From NCBI RefSeq assembly GCF_002723935.1, contig NZ_BEWM01000001.1, positions 434,001 to 498,000 of the forward strand: a stretch of 64,000 nt of DNA. The letters are read 5' to 3'. A program made the translations under genes and the position numbers. This document shows, piece by piece, positions 36,590 to 46,282 of this stretch. The first letter of the stretch is position 1, and each line of letters begins with the position of its first letter. The notes beneath the pieces were generated by a model that did not search any database, was not told the DNA's origin, and was given only the letters and a program-made list of their open reading frames with translations. This stretch comes from Gluconobacter cerinus (lineage in GTDB: Bacteria; Pseudomonadota; Alphaproteobacteria; Acetobacterales; Acetobacteraceae).

Positions 36590-38287
36590 TCAGACCAGTT
36601 CCATCGTTCTGACGTCAATCATTCCAAGATCCGTAATCTTGAGATGCGGGATAACAGGCAGAGGCAGGAAAGCCAGTTGTAAAAATGGCTCTTCCAGAGA
36701 AACGCCCATCTCTTTCGCAGCTTTCCGCAATACGATCAGTTCGTCGCGGACCTGTTCGAACGTTGCATCACTCATGAGGCCCGCCACCGGCAGCTTCAGT
36801 TCTGCCAGCACCTTGCCATCCTGAACGGCAACAAATCCGCCACCCGTCGCCTCCAACCGGTTCACAGCAGTCGCCATATCCGCGTCATTGGTGCCCACAA
36901 CGCAGATATTATGGCTGTCATGGCCGACAGACGATGCCAGTGCTCCGTGCTTCAGTCCGAACCCTTTCACAAACCCCCTGCCGATATTGTCATTATGTCC
37001 ATGTCGCGCCACCACACAGACCTTGGCCACATCGTTCGGAACATCCGGCAGGGCCTGCCCGTTCTCTTCCGGCAATGTCAGCCGCAGATATTCCGTAATA
37101 ATCTGCCCAGGAATGAGCCCCATCACAGGGCGGTCTGTTCCGCTGCCCTGAATTTCCATATCCGACGCAGAAACCACACCTGGCAACTTCACGCTGCCCA
37201 GCCCCACGGGTGGAATAATCTCCCTTGCAGCAAACAGGGCATCCGTGACCAGACGCCCGGCAGAAATGACGTCTGACACCAGACAGGCCTCAAGATCATC
37301 CAGAAGCACAACATCTGCCCGCTTGCCTGGAGCAATCTGCCCGCGGTCCCTCAGACCAAAGGCATTGGCAGCCGAAAGTGACGCTGCACGATACGCAGCC
37401 AGCGGCTCAACCCCCAGTTCGATTGCCCGGCGGATCAAAAAGTCCAGATGCCCTTCATGCGCGATTTCAAGCGGATTACGGTCGTCTGTGCAAAAGGCAA
37501 AGAAGGGCGACGTTGCAACATTCAACAGCGGAACCAGAGCTTCCAGATCCTTGCAGACGGAGCCTTCCCGGATCAGCACGGTCATGCCCTTTCGGACTTT
37601 TTCCAGCGCTTCTTCCGCGGCGGTTGCTTCATGGTCCGTCGAAATGCCCGCAGCCAGATAGCCATTCAGGGCCTTGCCGCGCATCAGCGGCGCATGACCA
37701 TCAATATGACCGCCAGCAAATGCGGCCAGCTTGTCCAGGCAACCTGGATCACCGTTCAGAACACCCGGGATATTCATGAATTCTGCCAGCCCGATCACCT
37801 TGGGATGGTCCCGGTAGGCCACCAGATCAGTTGCATCCAGTGTGGCCCCGGATGTTTCCATAGGGGTTGCGGGAACGCAGCTCGACAGATTGACCCGCAG
37901 ATCCATGACGGTCCGCTCAGCCGCTGCCAGGAAATAATCGAAGGCTGACCGCCCAAGGACGTTGGCCATCTCATGGGGGTCACAGATAGCGGTCGTCACG
38001 CCATGCGGCAAAACGCACCGATCAAACTCGAAAGGCGTGACCAGAGAGGACTCAACATGAAGATGGGTATCAATGAAACCGGGAACAGCGACCCGCCCGC
38101 GTCCGTCGATCTCCTTCCTGCCTTCGTATGTCCCGTACGTTCCAACGATCCGGTCACCGCAGATCGCAATATCAGTCGGGACCAGTTCGCCTGTCACGAG
38201 ATCCAGAAGACGGACGTTGCGGATCACCAGATCTGCTGGTTCCCGTCCCTGCCCCTGAGCCACCCGGCGCTGGATTGCGTTCTGCAT
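36590..38287 (-). CDS. ade: adenine deaminase
   Basis: Converts adenine to hypoxanthine and ammonia for purine salvage; amidohydrolase family, 565 residues. The metal site motif is [14 protein letters not shown] near residue 85, followed by [12 protein letters not shown]. The C-terminal domain ([19 protein letters not shown] and [14 protein letters not shown]) is characteristic of bacterial Ade rather than other amidohydrolases. It starts [14 protein letters not shown] at ATG 38287. Transcribed as a single gene divergent from a TonB receptor. Confidence 0.94.
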   Translation of the reverse strand: MQNAIQRRVAQGQGREPADLVIRNVRLLDLVTGELVPTDIAICGDRIVGTYGTYEGRKEIDGRGRVAVPGFIDTHLHVESSLVTPFEFDRCVLPHGVTTAICDPHEMANVLGRSAFDYFLAAAERTVMDLRVNLSSCVPATPMETSGATLDATDLVAYRDHPKVIGLAEFMNIPGVLNGDPGCLDKLAAFAGGHIDGHAPLMRGKALNGYLAAGISTDHEATAAEEALEKVRKGMTVLIREGSVCKDLEALVPLLNVATSPFFAFCTDDRNPLEIAHEGHLDFLIRRAIELGVEPLAAYRAASLSAANAFGLRDRGQIAPGKRADVVLLDDLEACLVSDVISAGRLVTDALFAAREIIPPVGLGSVKLPGVVSASDMEIQGSGTDRPVMGLIPGQIITEYLRLTLPEENGQALPDVPNDVAKVCVVARHGHNDNIGRGFVKGFGLKHGALASSVGHDSHNICVVGTNDADMATAVNRLEATGGGFVAVQDGKVLAELKLPVAGLMSDATFEQVRDELIVLRKAAKEMGVSLEEPFLQLAFLPLPVIPHLKITDLGMIDVRTMELV

Positions 38288-38494
38288 GCCTGAAACCTCC
38301 GAATGTCAGCAATGACCACTTATAGCGCGCAGATGCCCCGGCACTCAAAGCAAGCTTTCGGGCCACTTTTTGTTGCGAAAATATCACGATTATTTATGTC
38401 ATAATGTTTCATATGCCAAACTGTTGATGATTGTGACAAAGCGTGGTTTTCCCCTTCTCGCTTATTTCACTATCCGAGAAAGACCATCTTCCTG

Positions 38495-41053
38495 ATGCGC
38501 CTTGCACGCCTGCTTTCAACGTCTGCACTCATTGCCTTAGGGGTTGCTCCTGCACTGGCAGCCCCCGCCGCGTCGTCCCCTGATCATAAGTCAAATCGCC
38601 ATCAGGCAGCCGCAGCGGCACCATCAATGATGGGTAATACCGCGCCAACAGATGAAGTGCATGAAGAGCACGTGTCCGTCAGCGGTCGTCGCAAGTATTT
38701 TGATGGCGTTACACGCCGTGACGTTGGTGGCGGCCTGATGCAGAAGCAGGACGCAGCAAAATCGGTTTCCAGCGTGTCTCGCGATTTCATTGAAAAGCAG
38801 GCCCCGGGTCAGGACCCGATGCAGCTCATTTCCCTGCTTCCAGGCGCCAACGTGTCGTCTTCCGACCCTGCAGGCCTGACAGGAAGCCACATGAGCTCCC
38901 GTGGCCTCGATCAGACGCAGATGGGCTTTACCCTTGAAGGCTTCCCGATCAACGACGTCGGCTCTTTCCAGACATATTCCCAAGAAATCGTGGATTCAGA
39001 AAACCTTCAGAAGGTTAATCTCGCTCAGGGTTCCGCGGATCTGGACAGCCCACATCTGAGCGCCACGGGCGGCGTGGTCGACATGTACATGATCGATCCG
39101 AAGATGAAGGCTGGCGGCGCATTCGACGTGTCCTACGGGTCTTATGATTATACCCGCGGCTTCCTGCGCCTCGACACCGGCAAGATCGGCCACACGAACC
39201 TGCGCGCCTATTTTTCCGGTTCCTATGCGACGGAAGATGCCGTCCACAGTGAAGCAACAAACCGGAAGCTGCACGCCGAAGGCAAGATCGTGAATGACTG
39301 GGGCGACGGCAACCGCGTCTCTCTCGCAATCGTTGGCAATCGCCTCTACAACTACCTGAACCGCTCCGTGAACATGGCGTCGTGGGACGAATACGGTCTG
39401 GGCGTGAAGGACAAATACGTCACGTCCTGCTCGGCTGGTGCAACCTGCACGCGCCCAAATGGCAGCACATTCAAGAACACCACCACGTCCACGATCTCCA
39501 ACACCGTCTATAATGGCGTGTACAAAGATCCAACCGGCCAGACCACGAAGAGCGATGCGGACTATTACAAGTTCCATCAGAACCCGTTCACCAACATTTA
39601 TGTCAGTGCACCGTCCACCTTCAAGCTGACCGATCACCTGACACTGACGGAAACGCCTTACTTCTGGTACGGCAGCGGCAGTGGCGGCGGGGCATACACG
39701 GTTCCCACTAGCTATGGTGCGACAACAATGGGCGGAACGCTTGAAGGGCAGTCCGTTGCCAAGGGCAGCCTGCTCTATGAACCGTCCATCACCACAACCT
39801 ACCGTCCCGGTGCCGTCACGAAGCTGACGCTGACCACAGGGGTCAACCGCCTCATGGTTGGTTACTGGTTCGAATATTCCAAGCAGATCCAGAGCGGCCC
39901 CGCCACGGGCATTGGTGCAGACGGAACGCCCTGGAGCGTTTGGGGACAGGCTGCAAACTACGTCTTTGATAACGGGCAGACCTATCAGTACCGCTCGAAC
40001 CTCACGCAGACCCGCGTGCACACGATGTTCATCGGTGACAGTCTGTCTCTGCTGAACAACAAGCTCACGATCGAGGGCGGCCTGAAATACGCCATCGTCA
40101 CCCGTGATGCGCAGAATATGCTGCCAAACACATCCACTGGCCCGTACATCAACAAGACGTACTATGAGCCGCTGCCGACGGCGTCGATCCGCTATCAGAT
40201 CAACCCGGAAAACCAGATCTTCATCTCCGGTGCGACCAACTTCCGGATGCCAACGAACTACGCGCTTTTCGATGCCGGCACGTATTACAATGTGAAGGCT
40301 CCCAACCAGGCCAGCAGCGGTTACGCCACACGCGGCACCTCCAACCTCAACCCGGAAATTTCCATCTCGGAAGAAGCGGGCTGGCGTTACACCGGGTCAA
40401 CCGTCATGGGATCGATCACGTACTTCCATTATAATTTCACCAACCGGTTCTTCTCGCAGAGCCAGTGCACCGATGACGCCTGCTCAAACTACTACAGCAA
40501 CAACATCAATGCGGGCGGCCAGAGCACAAACGGTGTGGACGCAGAAATCGGCACACGTCCGATTTTCTATCATCTGCGCCCGTATGTATCCTTTGAGTAT
40601 GTTGATGCCCGCACGACCAGCAACCTGCGCGGCGGCAGCGGAAGCTCCGTGGATTACCTGCACACCAAGGGCAAGTTCGCGCCTGAAACACCAAAATATC
40701 AGGTTGGCTTCAATCTGGATTACGATGACGGAAATCTCTTCGGCGCCTACAGCCTGAAATACGTGGCCAAGCAGTATTCAACGTTCATGAACGACGAGGC
40801 ACTGCCGTCTTACGTGCGTATGAACCTGACCGTCGGTTATCGCTTCCACAATGTTGGCTTCATGCAGAGCCCCAACGTCAAGCTCAACATCTCCAACATT
40901 GCCGACAAGCACTATCTGGGCTTCCCGCTCAGCGTGCAGACGAATGCAACAACCATGAAGGGCATTTTCGGCAATACGGTAAAGGGCACAGCCCCGACCT
41001 ACGCCATTGCAGCACCTTTCGCCGCAACGGGCTCCATCAGCGCCGGTTTCTGA
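38495..41053 (+). CDS. TonB-dependent outer membrane receptor
   Basis: An 852-residue receptor with a signal peptide ending near ALAAPAA, a plug (LLPGANVSSSDPAG, MSSRGLDQTQMGFTLEGFPIND and LSATGGVVDM) and a beta-barrel ending SISAGF with a terminal Phe. It lacks the N-terminal STN domain used by FecA-type regulators. The ligand is unknown; adenine deaminase lies divergently, which does not prove a purine ligand. A stem-loop (41061-41086, 7 bp) follows the stop without a T-run. Confidence 0.9.
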   Translation: MRLARLLSTSALIALGVAPALAAPAASSPDHKSNRHQAAAAAPSMMGNTAPTDEVHEEHVSVSGRRKYFDGVTRRDVGGGLMQKQDAAKSVSSVSRDFIEKQAPGQDPMQLISLLPGANVSSSDPAGLTGSHMSSRGLDQTQMGFTLEGFPINDVGSFQTYSQEIVDSENLQKVNLAQGSADLDSPHLSATGGVVDMYMIDPKMKAGGAFDVSYGSYDYTRGFLRLDTGKIGHTNLRAYFSGSYATEDAVHSEATNRKLHAEGKIVNDWGDGNRVSLAIVGNRLYNYLNRSVNMASWDEYGLGVKDKYVTSCSAGATCTRPNGSTFKNTTTSTISNTVYNGVYKDPTGQTTKSDADYYKFHQNPFTNIYVSAPSTFKLTDHLTLTETPYFWYGSGSGGGAYTVPTSYGATTMGGTLEGQSVAKGSLLYEPSITTTYRPGAVTKLTLTTGVNRLMVGYWFEYSKQIQSGPATGIGADGTPWSVWGQAANYVFDNGQTYQYRSNLTQTRVHTMFIGDSLSLLNNKLTIEGGLKYAIVTRDAQNMLPNTSTGPYINKTYYEPLPTASIRYQINPENQIFISGATNFRMPTNYALFDAGTYYNVKAPNQASSGYATRGTSNLNPEISISEEAGWRYTGSTVMGSITYFHYNFTNRFFSQSQCTDDACSNYYSNNINAGGQSTNGVDAEIGTRPIFYHLRPYVSFEYVDARTTSNLRGGSGSSVDYLHTKGKFAPETPKYQVGFNLDYDDGNLFGAYSLKYVAKQYSTFMNDEALPSYVRMNLTVGYRFHNVGFMQSPNVKLNISNIADKHYLGFPLSVQTNATTMKGIFGNTVKGTAPTYAIAAPFAATGSISAGF

Positions 41054-41135
41054 TGCCCTCCTGAGGCTGACCCTCGTCGGCCTCAGAAGCACGTAGAACC
41101 TGACAAACCATCCGGCTCATGGCAATCAGACAGCC

Positions 41136-42359
41136 ATGAGCCCTTTCTCCACGCCTCCAGTTGTTGCCATCGTTGGCGCAGGTCCCGCCGGCCTGTTCGC
41201 CGCTGAATATCTTTCTGGTCATGGATGTCACGTCGAAATCTTTGAGCAGATGCCCAGCGTGGGGCGGAAACTGCTCATGGCAGGCCGAAGTGGCCTTAAC
41301 CTGACCCACTCTGAGCCACTCGACCTTTTCATAACACGCTATGGACCAGCTCAGGACTGGCTGACCCCAGCCGTGCTGAACTTCCCGCCAGATGCCCTAC
41401 GCCGCTGGGCTGAAAGCCTTGGGCAAGAGTGCTTTAGTGGAAGCTCGGGGCGAGTTTTCCCCAAAAGCATGAAAGCGTCTCCCCTCCTTCGCGCATGGCT
41501 CAATCGACTTGCAGAACAAGGTGTTCAGATCCGGACACGCCATCGCTTCACAGGATGGGAGGCTTCACGACTGACCTTTGAAAGCCCTTCAGGTCCTGTC
41601 ACCTTTGCTGCGGACGCCACGCTCATGGCCACAGGCGGAGCAAGCTGGTCTCGCCTGGGGTCAGACGGGCGGTGGGCCAGTCTGTTCCCTGCGGAAACAT
41701 CCCCTTTCAAACCGTCAAACTGCGGCTTCATGCCCAACTGGCCCGATGACGTCCTGCAACGCCATGACGGGGAAGTGCTCCATTCCGTCGGACTGTCGTT
41801 TCAGGGAACGGAAACCCGTGGAGACCTCACCATTACGCCGCGCGGACTGGAAGGCTCTGCCCTTTATGCCCTCTCGGCCTCTCTCCGTGATGCCATCACC
41901 TCTACGGGCACCGCCACCCTGTCACTGGATCTGCGCCCCCCCCTTTCTGAAGACGCCATTCTCAAACGCCTTCAGAACCAGCGACCGAGAGAGAGCCAGT
42001 CCAACCGCCTCCGCAAAGCTCTGTCTCTCGATAGTGCCTCCCGAGAATTTCTGCGACAGGCAACGCCAAAACAAGCGACACCCCTCCAACTGGCCCGGGC
42101 CATTAAAGCCCTCCCCATCGTCCTGACCGGGACAGACACCCTCGACCGCGCCATTTCGACGGCAGGGGGATTACGTCAGGACGCATTGGACGAAAAATTC
42201 ATGGTGAAGGCTCATCCCGGGGTGTTTGCAGCTGGCGAAATGCTGGATTGGGAAGCCCCAACCGGGGGTTATCTTCTGCAGGGATGTTTTTCCACCGGTC
42301 TTGCCGCAGCAAAAGGCGTCCTTGGGTGGCTAGAATCGTCAGTTTCGGGTATCCGCTGA
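41136..42359 (+). CDS. HI0933-like FAD-dependent oxidoreductase
   Basis: A 407-residue flavoprotein of the HI0933/BaiN family. The FAD-binding GAGPAGLFAAEYL lies near residue 12-24. VGRKLLMAGRSGLNLTHS is the family signature. The C-terminal end has GVFAAGEMLDWEAPTGGYLLQGCFSTG, the second FAD contact. These proteins are annotated variously as aminoacetone oxidase-like or NAD(P)/FAD oxidoreductases and lack a proven reaction. The next gene starts four bases after the stop, so they are probably co-transcribed. Confidence 0.87.
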   Translation: MSPFSTPPVVAIVGAGPAGLFAAEYLSGHGCHVEIFEQMPSVGRKLLMAGRSGLNLTHSEPLDLFITRYGPAQDWLTPAVLNFPPDALRRWAESLGQECFSGSSGRVFPKSMKASPLLRAWLNRLAEQGVQIRTRHRFTGWEASRLTFESPSGPVTFAADATLMATGGASWSRLGSDGRWASLFPAETSPFKPSNCGFMPNWPDDVLQRHDGEVLHSVGLSFQGTETRGDLTITPRGLEGSALYALSASLRDAITSTGTATLSLDLRPPLSEDAILKRLQNQRPRESQSNRLRKALSLDSASREFLRQATPKQATPLQLARAIKALPIVLTGTDTLDRAISTAGGLRQDALDEKFMVKAHPGVFAAGEMLDWEAPTGGYLLQGCFSTGLAAAKGVLGWLESSVSGIR

Positions 42360-42363
42360 CGCC

Positions 42364-43809
42364 ATGACATCCATCGTTCTCGGACAGGGCCGCGACGGCT
42401 CAGACACCTGCATTGATTTGCCGGAACTGCTGGCCACGCGCCTATTGGTTCAGGGTAACTCCGGCTCGGGCAAATCCCACCTTCTGCGCCGCCTGCTGGA
42501 ACAGACAGCAACTCTCGTTCAACAGGTCATGATCGACCCGGAAGGCGACTTCGTCACCCTGGCAGACCGCTATGGCCATCTGGTCATTGACGTTGAAGAC
42601 CAGTCTGAAGCCAGTTTGCGCGCAGCCGGTGAACGTGTCAGGGCGCATCGTGCATCTGTCGTGCTGAATCTTGAACAGGTGGAAGCGGAAATGCAGCTGC
42701 GTGCAGCCGGTGCATTTCTGAACGGCATGTTCGAAGCACCCCGCGCCAACTGGTATCCGGCTCTGGTTGTGGTGGACGAAGCCCAGCTTTTCGCACCCGT
42801 TGCGGGCGGGGACACATCCGATGAAGCCCGTCGCCTCTCACTCGGGGCCATGACGAACCTCATGTGTCGTGGGCGCAAACGTGGTCTGGCCGGTGTCATC
42901 GCAACTCAGCGTCTGGCCAAACTGGCCAAGAACGTCGCGGCAGAGGCCTCGAACTTCCTGATGGGCCGGACCTTCCTCGACATCGACATGGCCCGTGCCG
43001 CAGATCTTCTGGGCATGGAGCGTCGGGCCGCGGAATCGTTCCGTGATCTTGCCCGTGGGCAGTTCATGGCGCTCGGCCCTGCTCTGTCCCGTCGTCCGAA
43101 GCTGCTGACAATCGGCCCCGTAGAAACAGCCAGCCACAACACGGGGCCAGTGCTTGTTCCCTTGCAGCCCATGGATGCCGAGGACCTGCGAGACATTATT
43201 CTCGAGCCCGTTCACGAATTTTCGCCCCGCCCCCGCCGCGAAACGCGACCCCCTCCGCCGGATCTTCTCGCACAGCTTGATGCCTATGGCGCGACCCGCG
43301 AAGCGGCTGAAGAACCCACCACAGCAGCCGAAACGACCGAGATTGATCCAGCCCATATCTGGGACATGGTTTCTGGCGTGGCATCCGAGGAGGGCGCGGA
43401 TTACAAGCCGCTTGCCACCCTCTATCAGGACTTCCAGCTCCGGGCGCGCATTCAGGGGCTATCACGAAATATCCTCGATCTCGGTCGTTTCCAGCGCATT
43501 CTTGCAACCATCCGCGCGGGTCTGGACCGGGAACGTGCAGAAAGTGAAGAGTGGCAGAAAGCCGAAGCCATAGCCGCGTCTCTGCCGGAAGACGTTCAGG
43601 GCGTCTTTTTGTTGCTGGCGCGCACGGCACTCGATTCGGAAACCTGCCCGGATGACAGCGCTCTTGCCCGCGCCTACGGCACGCACTCCCTGGGACGGGC
43701 CCGCCGCCAGCTGACCTATCTTGAGGAAAGAGAAGTCATAGTATTGCAGGAGACCCCGTTCGGACGGCGCGTCGCGATCGTGGGCCTAGGCTGGCAAACG
43801 GCGTCATAA
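42364..43809 (+). CDS. HerA/FtsK-like (DUF87) ATPase
   Basis: A 481-residue P-loop ATPase of the HerA/VirB4-like class. The Walker A motif GNSGSGKSHLLRR is at 31-42. The Walker B motif is ALVVVDEAQLF at about 136-146. RGRKRGLAGVIATQR includes the sensor and arginine region. The C-terminal third is helical with a winged-helix-like end (SLGRARRQLTYLEEREVIVL). HerA proteins pump DNA with the NurA nuclease in archaea; no nuclease gene is adjacent here. The role is unknown; it sits directly downstream of a flavoprotein. Confidence 0.8.
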   Translation: MTSIVLGQGRDGSDTCIDLPELLATRLLVQGNSGSGKSHLLRRLLEQTATLVQQVMIDPEGDFVTLADRYGHLVIDVEDQSEASLRAAGERVRAHRASVVLNLEQVEAEMQLRAAGAFLNGMFEAPRANWYPALVVVDEAQLFAPVAGGDTSDEARRLSLGAMTNLMCRGRKRGLAGVIATQRLAKLAKNVAAEASNFLMGRTFLDIDMARAADLLGMERRAAESFRDLARGQFMALGPALSRRPKLLTIGPVETASHNTGPVLVPLQPMDAEDLRDIILEPVHEFSPRPRRETRPPPPDLLAQLDAYGATREAAEEPTTAAETTEIDPAHIWDMVSGVASEEGADYKPLATLYQDFQLRARIQGLSRNILDLGRFQRILATIRAGLDRERAESEEWQKAEAIAASLPEDVQGVFLLLARTALDSETCPDDSALARAYGTHSLGRARRQLTYLEEREVIVLQETPFGRRVAIVGLGWQTAS

Positions 43810-43811
43810 AA

Positions 43812-43851
43812 CTGTCACGCCGCCTTCACACTAGGTTCACACAACCATCAC
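43812..43851 (+). promoter_or_regulatory. putative PhoB box, four repeats at 11-bp spacing
   Basis: Four 7-mers begin at 43812, 43823, 43834 and 43845: CTGTCAC, CCTTCAC, GGTTCAC and CCATCAC. The spacing is exactly 11 bases each time and every unit ends TCAC, matching the direct-repeat design of PhoB sites (CTGTCAT-N4). A TATTGA element follows at about 43854, where a -10 box would be. The next gene starts at 43909. Confidence 0.65.
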
Positions 43852-43908
43852 GATATTGAGACTAGTTTCCGCCCGTTCCGACTCCGCTTCGTTACGGGAA
43901 AGCTATCC

Positions 43909-46272
43909 ATGTCATCCAAATCCCAGCGCAACCGCGCGCTGCTCTTTCTTTTCTGCTCTCCGCTGGCAGTGAGCATGGCACTGCCTTCAGCCAAAGCTGC
44001 CACCGCGTCGACAAACAGCAAGAAACACACCGCAGCGCACAAGGCCGCAGCCGTTTCCGGCGGATCGGAACAGCTGGTTATTACCGCAAAGCGCACCCGT
44101 TCCGAGCAGACACTTGGCCGCGTTCAGATCCAGCGCATCATGCCGGGCATCAACCCCATCAAGGCGCTTCAGATCCTGCCAGGTGTTGTGTTCAACAATG
44201 CTGATCCCTGGGGCAACAACGAACAGAACTCATCACTGTATGTGCATGGTTTTGCCAAAGAGCAGCTCGGTTATACGCTTGATGGAATTCCCCTCGGCGA
44301 TCAGGCCTACGGTAACTACAACGGTCTTTCACCGCAGCGCGCATCCATCAGCGAAAACATCGGCTCTGCGTCCATTGCCACCGGTGCAGGCGGTCTGGGC
44401 ACGGCATCCACGTCCAATCTCGGCGGTACACTCGAATTTACGACGCAGGATCCACTGCGCAAGCGCGGTGCTCAGATCGAACAGGTCTTTGGCAGCTGGT
44501 CCACATTCCGCACCTTCGCGCGTCTCGACACGGGTGAGTTCGGAAATGGCAATTCGGCTTATGTCTCATTCGCTCGTCAGGATGCACGCGCGTGGGACTT
44601 CGCCGGTCATCAGGGCGGCTATCAGGTCAATGCCAAGTTCGTTCACCACAGCGCCCATGATCACTTCTCAGCTTTCTTCGACTGGTCCCAAAAGGTTGAA
44701 CCGAACGAAGACAGCGTAACCCTGCCGCAGGGCTACGGCACTTATGTCCGTCCGTTCATGTACCCAGACTTCAACTATGCAAAAGCCAACAGTAACGCCG
44801 TCGGCCTGAATTACCGCAATTACTATTCCGCAGCCCAGCGCGAGGATTTCCTCGCCTATTCCAAATGGACGCATGATTTCAGTGCCAACCTGCACTGGGA
44901 CAACTCGATTTATTATCATCACGATCTGGGAGAAGGTGTCGTCGCCGGCCCCATTTCTGCCGCAGGCCTGCCGACATTGTTCGCAGCGTATTTTCCGGGC
45001 CAAGACCTCAACACCGTTTTCGGCGGCTCCGGCTATGCGACCCGTACAACCGAATACTGGGACAACCGCGGCGGCCTGATCTCCACGTTGCGGTATCACC
45101 TCGGCAAGCATTCCATCGAAGTTGGTGGGTGGTATGAGCGCAACAACAATACGCAGGCTCGTCGCTGGTACCCGCTGGATGCCAACAACCCGACCACACC
45201 ATACGAGCGCCAGCAGAACGCCCTGATCGACCAGTATACAAACAACTTCTACACCAACACGTTCGTCACCCATCTGCAGGACAACTGGCAGGTTTCCAAG
45301 AACTTCTCCCTGACGGCTGGTTTCAAGTCTGAGCTGGTTTACACGAACGGCACACTGCCTGTTGCGGCAAAGGCGGGCTCGCTTTCTCCGTCCTACGCTG
45401 TCACAGCTCCGGGTGGTACGATCGCTGCGGAACGTCCGTTCCTGCCATCCTTCGGTGCGGTCTGGAACATCACGCCGAATGAACAGTGGTTCGCCACCAT
45501 TCAGGAAAACATGCGCTCCTTCCAGGACGCGGGCTATGGCAACGCCACACCTTGGGGCGCAACCAGTCAGGCTGCGTTCGAAGACTTCAAGAAGAACGGC
45601 AAACCCGAAACATCATGGACGTACGAGACCGGTCTGCGTGAGCATCGCCAGATCCATCTTGGCCCGCTGACGTCTATCGAAGGGCAGCTGTCATACTATC
45701 ACGTGCACTTCTCGAACCGCCTTCTGGCTGTTGCCACCACGCAGACGCTGTCTTCCATCATCGGGTCTGCCACAACGCTTGCCAACGTCGGTTCCGTCAC
45801 GACCGATGGTATGGACTTCTCCTTCACGTCCCATTTCGGCGAGCATTTCTCGCTCTACAACGGGCTGTCCTATAACAAGTCCACCTACAACGATAACTAC
45901 AGCACCGGCACGACAGTCGTGCATACGGCTGGCAAGAATGTTGTGGGTATGCCTGCCTGGTCTGAGAAGTTCGTCTTCAGCACCAACTGGGGCAATGCTT
46001 ATGGCCAGTTCATCGGTGTCGTCACCGGCAAGCGTTATGCAACCTACACCAACGACATGTACGCCGCCCCGTTTGCTCAGTTTGACATGAACGCCGGCTA
46101 CACGTTCCATGGCATCCCACACATCGCAGCCCTGCGTGTCCAGGGTAACATCACCAACCTGACCAACACACACGCCTGGTCCACCATCAACGCGACCCAG
46201 ACTTCTGGTCAGTTCAGTGCCTTCCCGGTTGCCCCGCGCAGCTTCTTCCTGACACTGAACGCCACGCTGTAA
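43909..46272 (+). CDS. TonB-dependent receptor, probably phosphate-starvation regulated
   Basis: A 787-residue outer membrane receptor with a signal peptide (cleavage near PSAKA), a plug (ILPGVVFNNADPWG, SSLYVHGFAKEQLGYTLDGIPLGD and TSNLGGTLEF) and a barrel ending FFLTLNATL. A set of four PhoB-like repeats precedes the ATG. A glycerophosphodiester phosphodiesterase follows 10 bases after the stop, so the imported ligand may be a phosphodiester or other organic phosphate. The ligand is inference from context; the fold assignment is firm. Confidence 0.9.
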   Translation: MSSKSQRNRALLFLFCSPLAVSMALPSAKAATASTNSKKHTAAHKAAAVSGGSEQLVITAKRTRSEQTLGRVQIQRIMPGINPIKALQILPGVVFNNADPWGNNEQNSSLYVHGFAKEQLGYTLDGIPLGDQAYGNYNGLSPQRASISENIGSASIATGAGGLGTASTSNLGGTLEFTTQDPLRKRGAQIEQVFGSWSTFRTFARLDTGEFGNGNSAYVSFARQDARAWDFAGHQGGYQVNAKFVHHSAHDHFSAFFDWSQKVEPNEDSVTLPQGYGTYVRPFMYPDFNYAKANSNAVGLNYRNYYSAAQREDFLAYSKWTHDFSANLHWDNSIYYHHDLGEGVVAGPISAAGLPTLFAAYFPGQDLNTVFGGSGYATRTTEYWDNRGGLISTLRYHLGKHSIEVGGWYERNNNTQARRWYPLDANNPTTPYERQQNALIDQYTNNFYTNTFVTHLQDNWQVSKNFSLTAGFKSELVYTNGTLPVAAKAGSLSPSYAVTAPGGTIAAERPFLPSFGAVWNITPNEQWFATIQENMRSFQDAGYGNATPWGATSQAAFEDFKKNGKPETSWTYETGLREHRQIHLGPLTSIEGQLSYYHVHFSNRLLAVATTQTLSSIIGSATTLANVGSVTTDGMDFSFTSHFGEHFSLYNGLSYNKSTYNDNYSTGTTVVHTAGKNVVGMPAWSEKFVFSTNWGNAYGQFIGVVTGKRYATYTNDMYAAPFAQFDMNAGYTFHGIPHIAALRVQGNITNLTNTHAWSTINATQTSGQFSAFPVAPRSFFLTLNATL

Positions 46273-46282
46273 GGACTGATCC

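Noticed and set aside
38391-38430. Pho-like repeat (ATGTCAT and TTTCATA) upstream of the second TonB receptor
   Set aside because: The TCAT cores are 10, not 11, bases apart and there is no further repeat, so it does not meet the PhoB pattern; it may just be an AT-rich promoter.
38996-40021. 341-codon minus-strand frame opposite the second TonB receptor
   Set aside because: Shadow of the receptor code, with no motif of its own.
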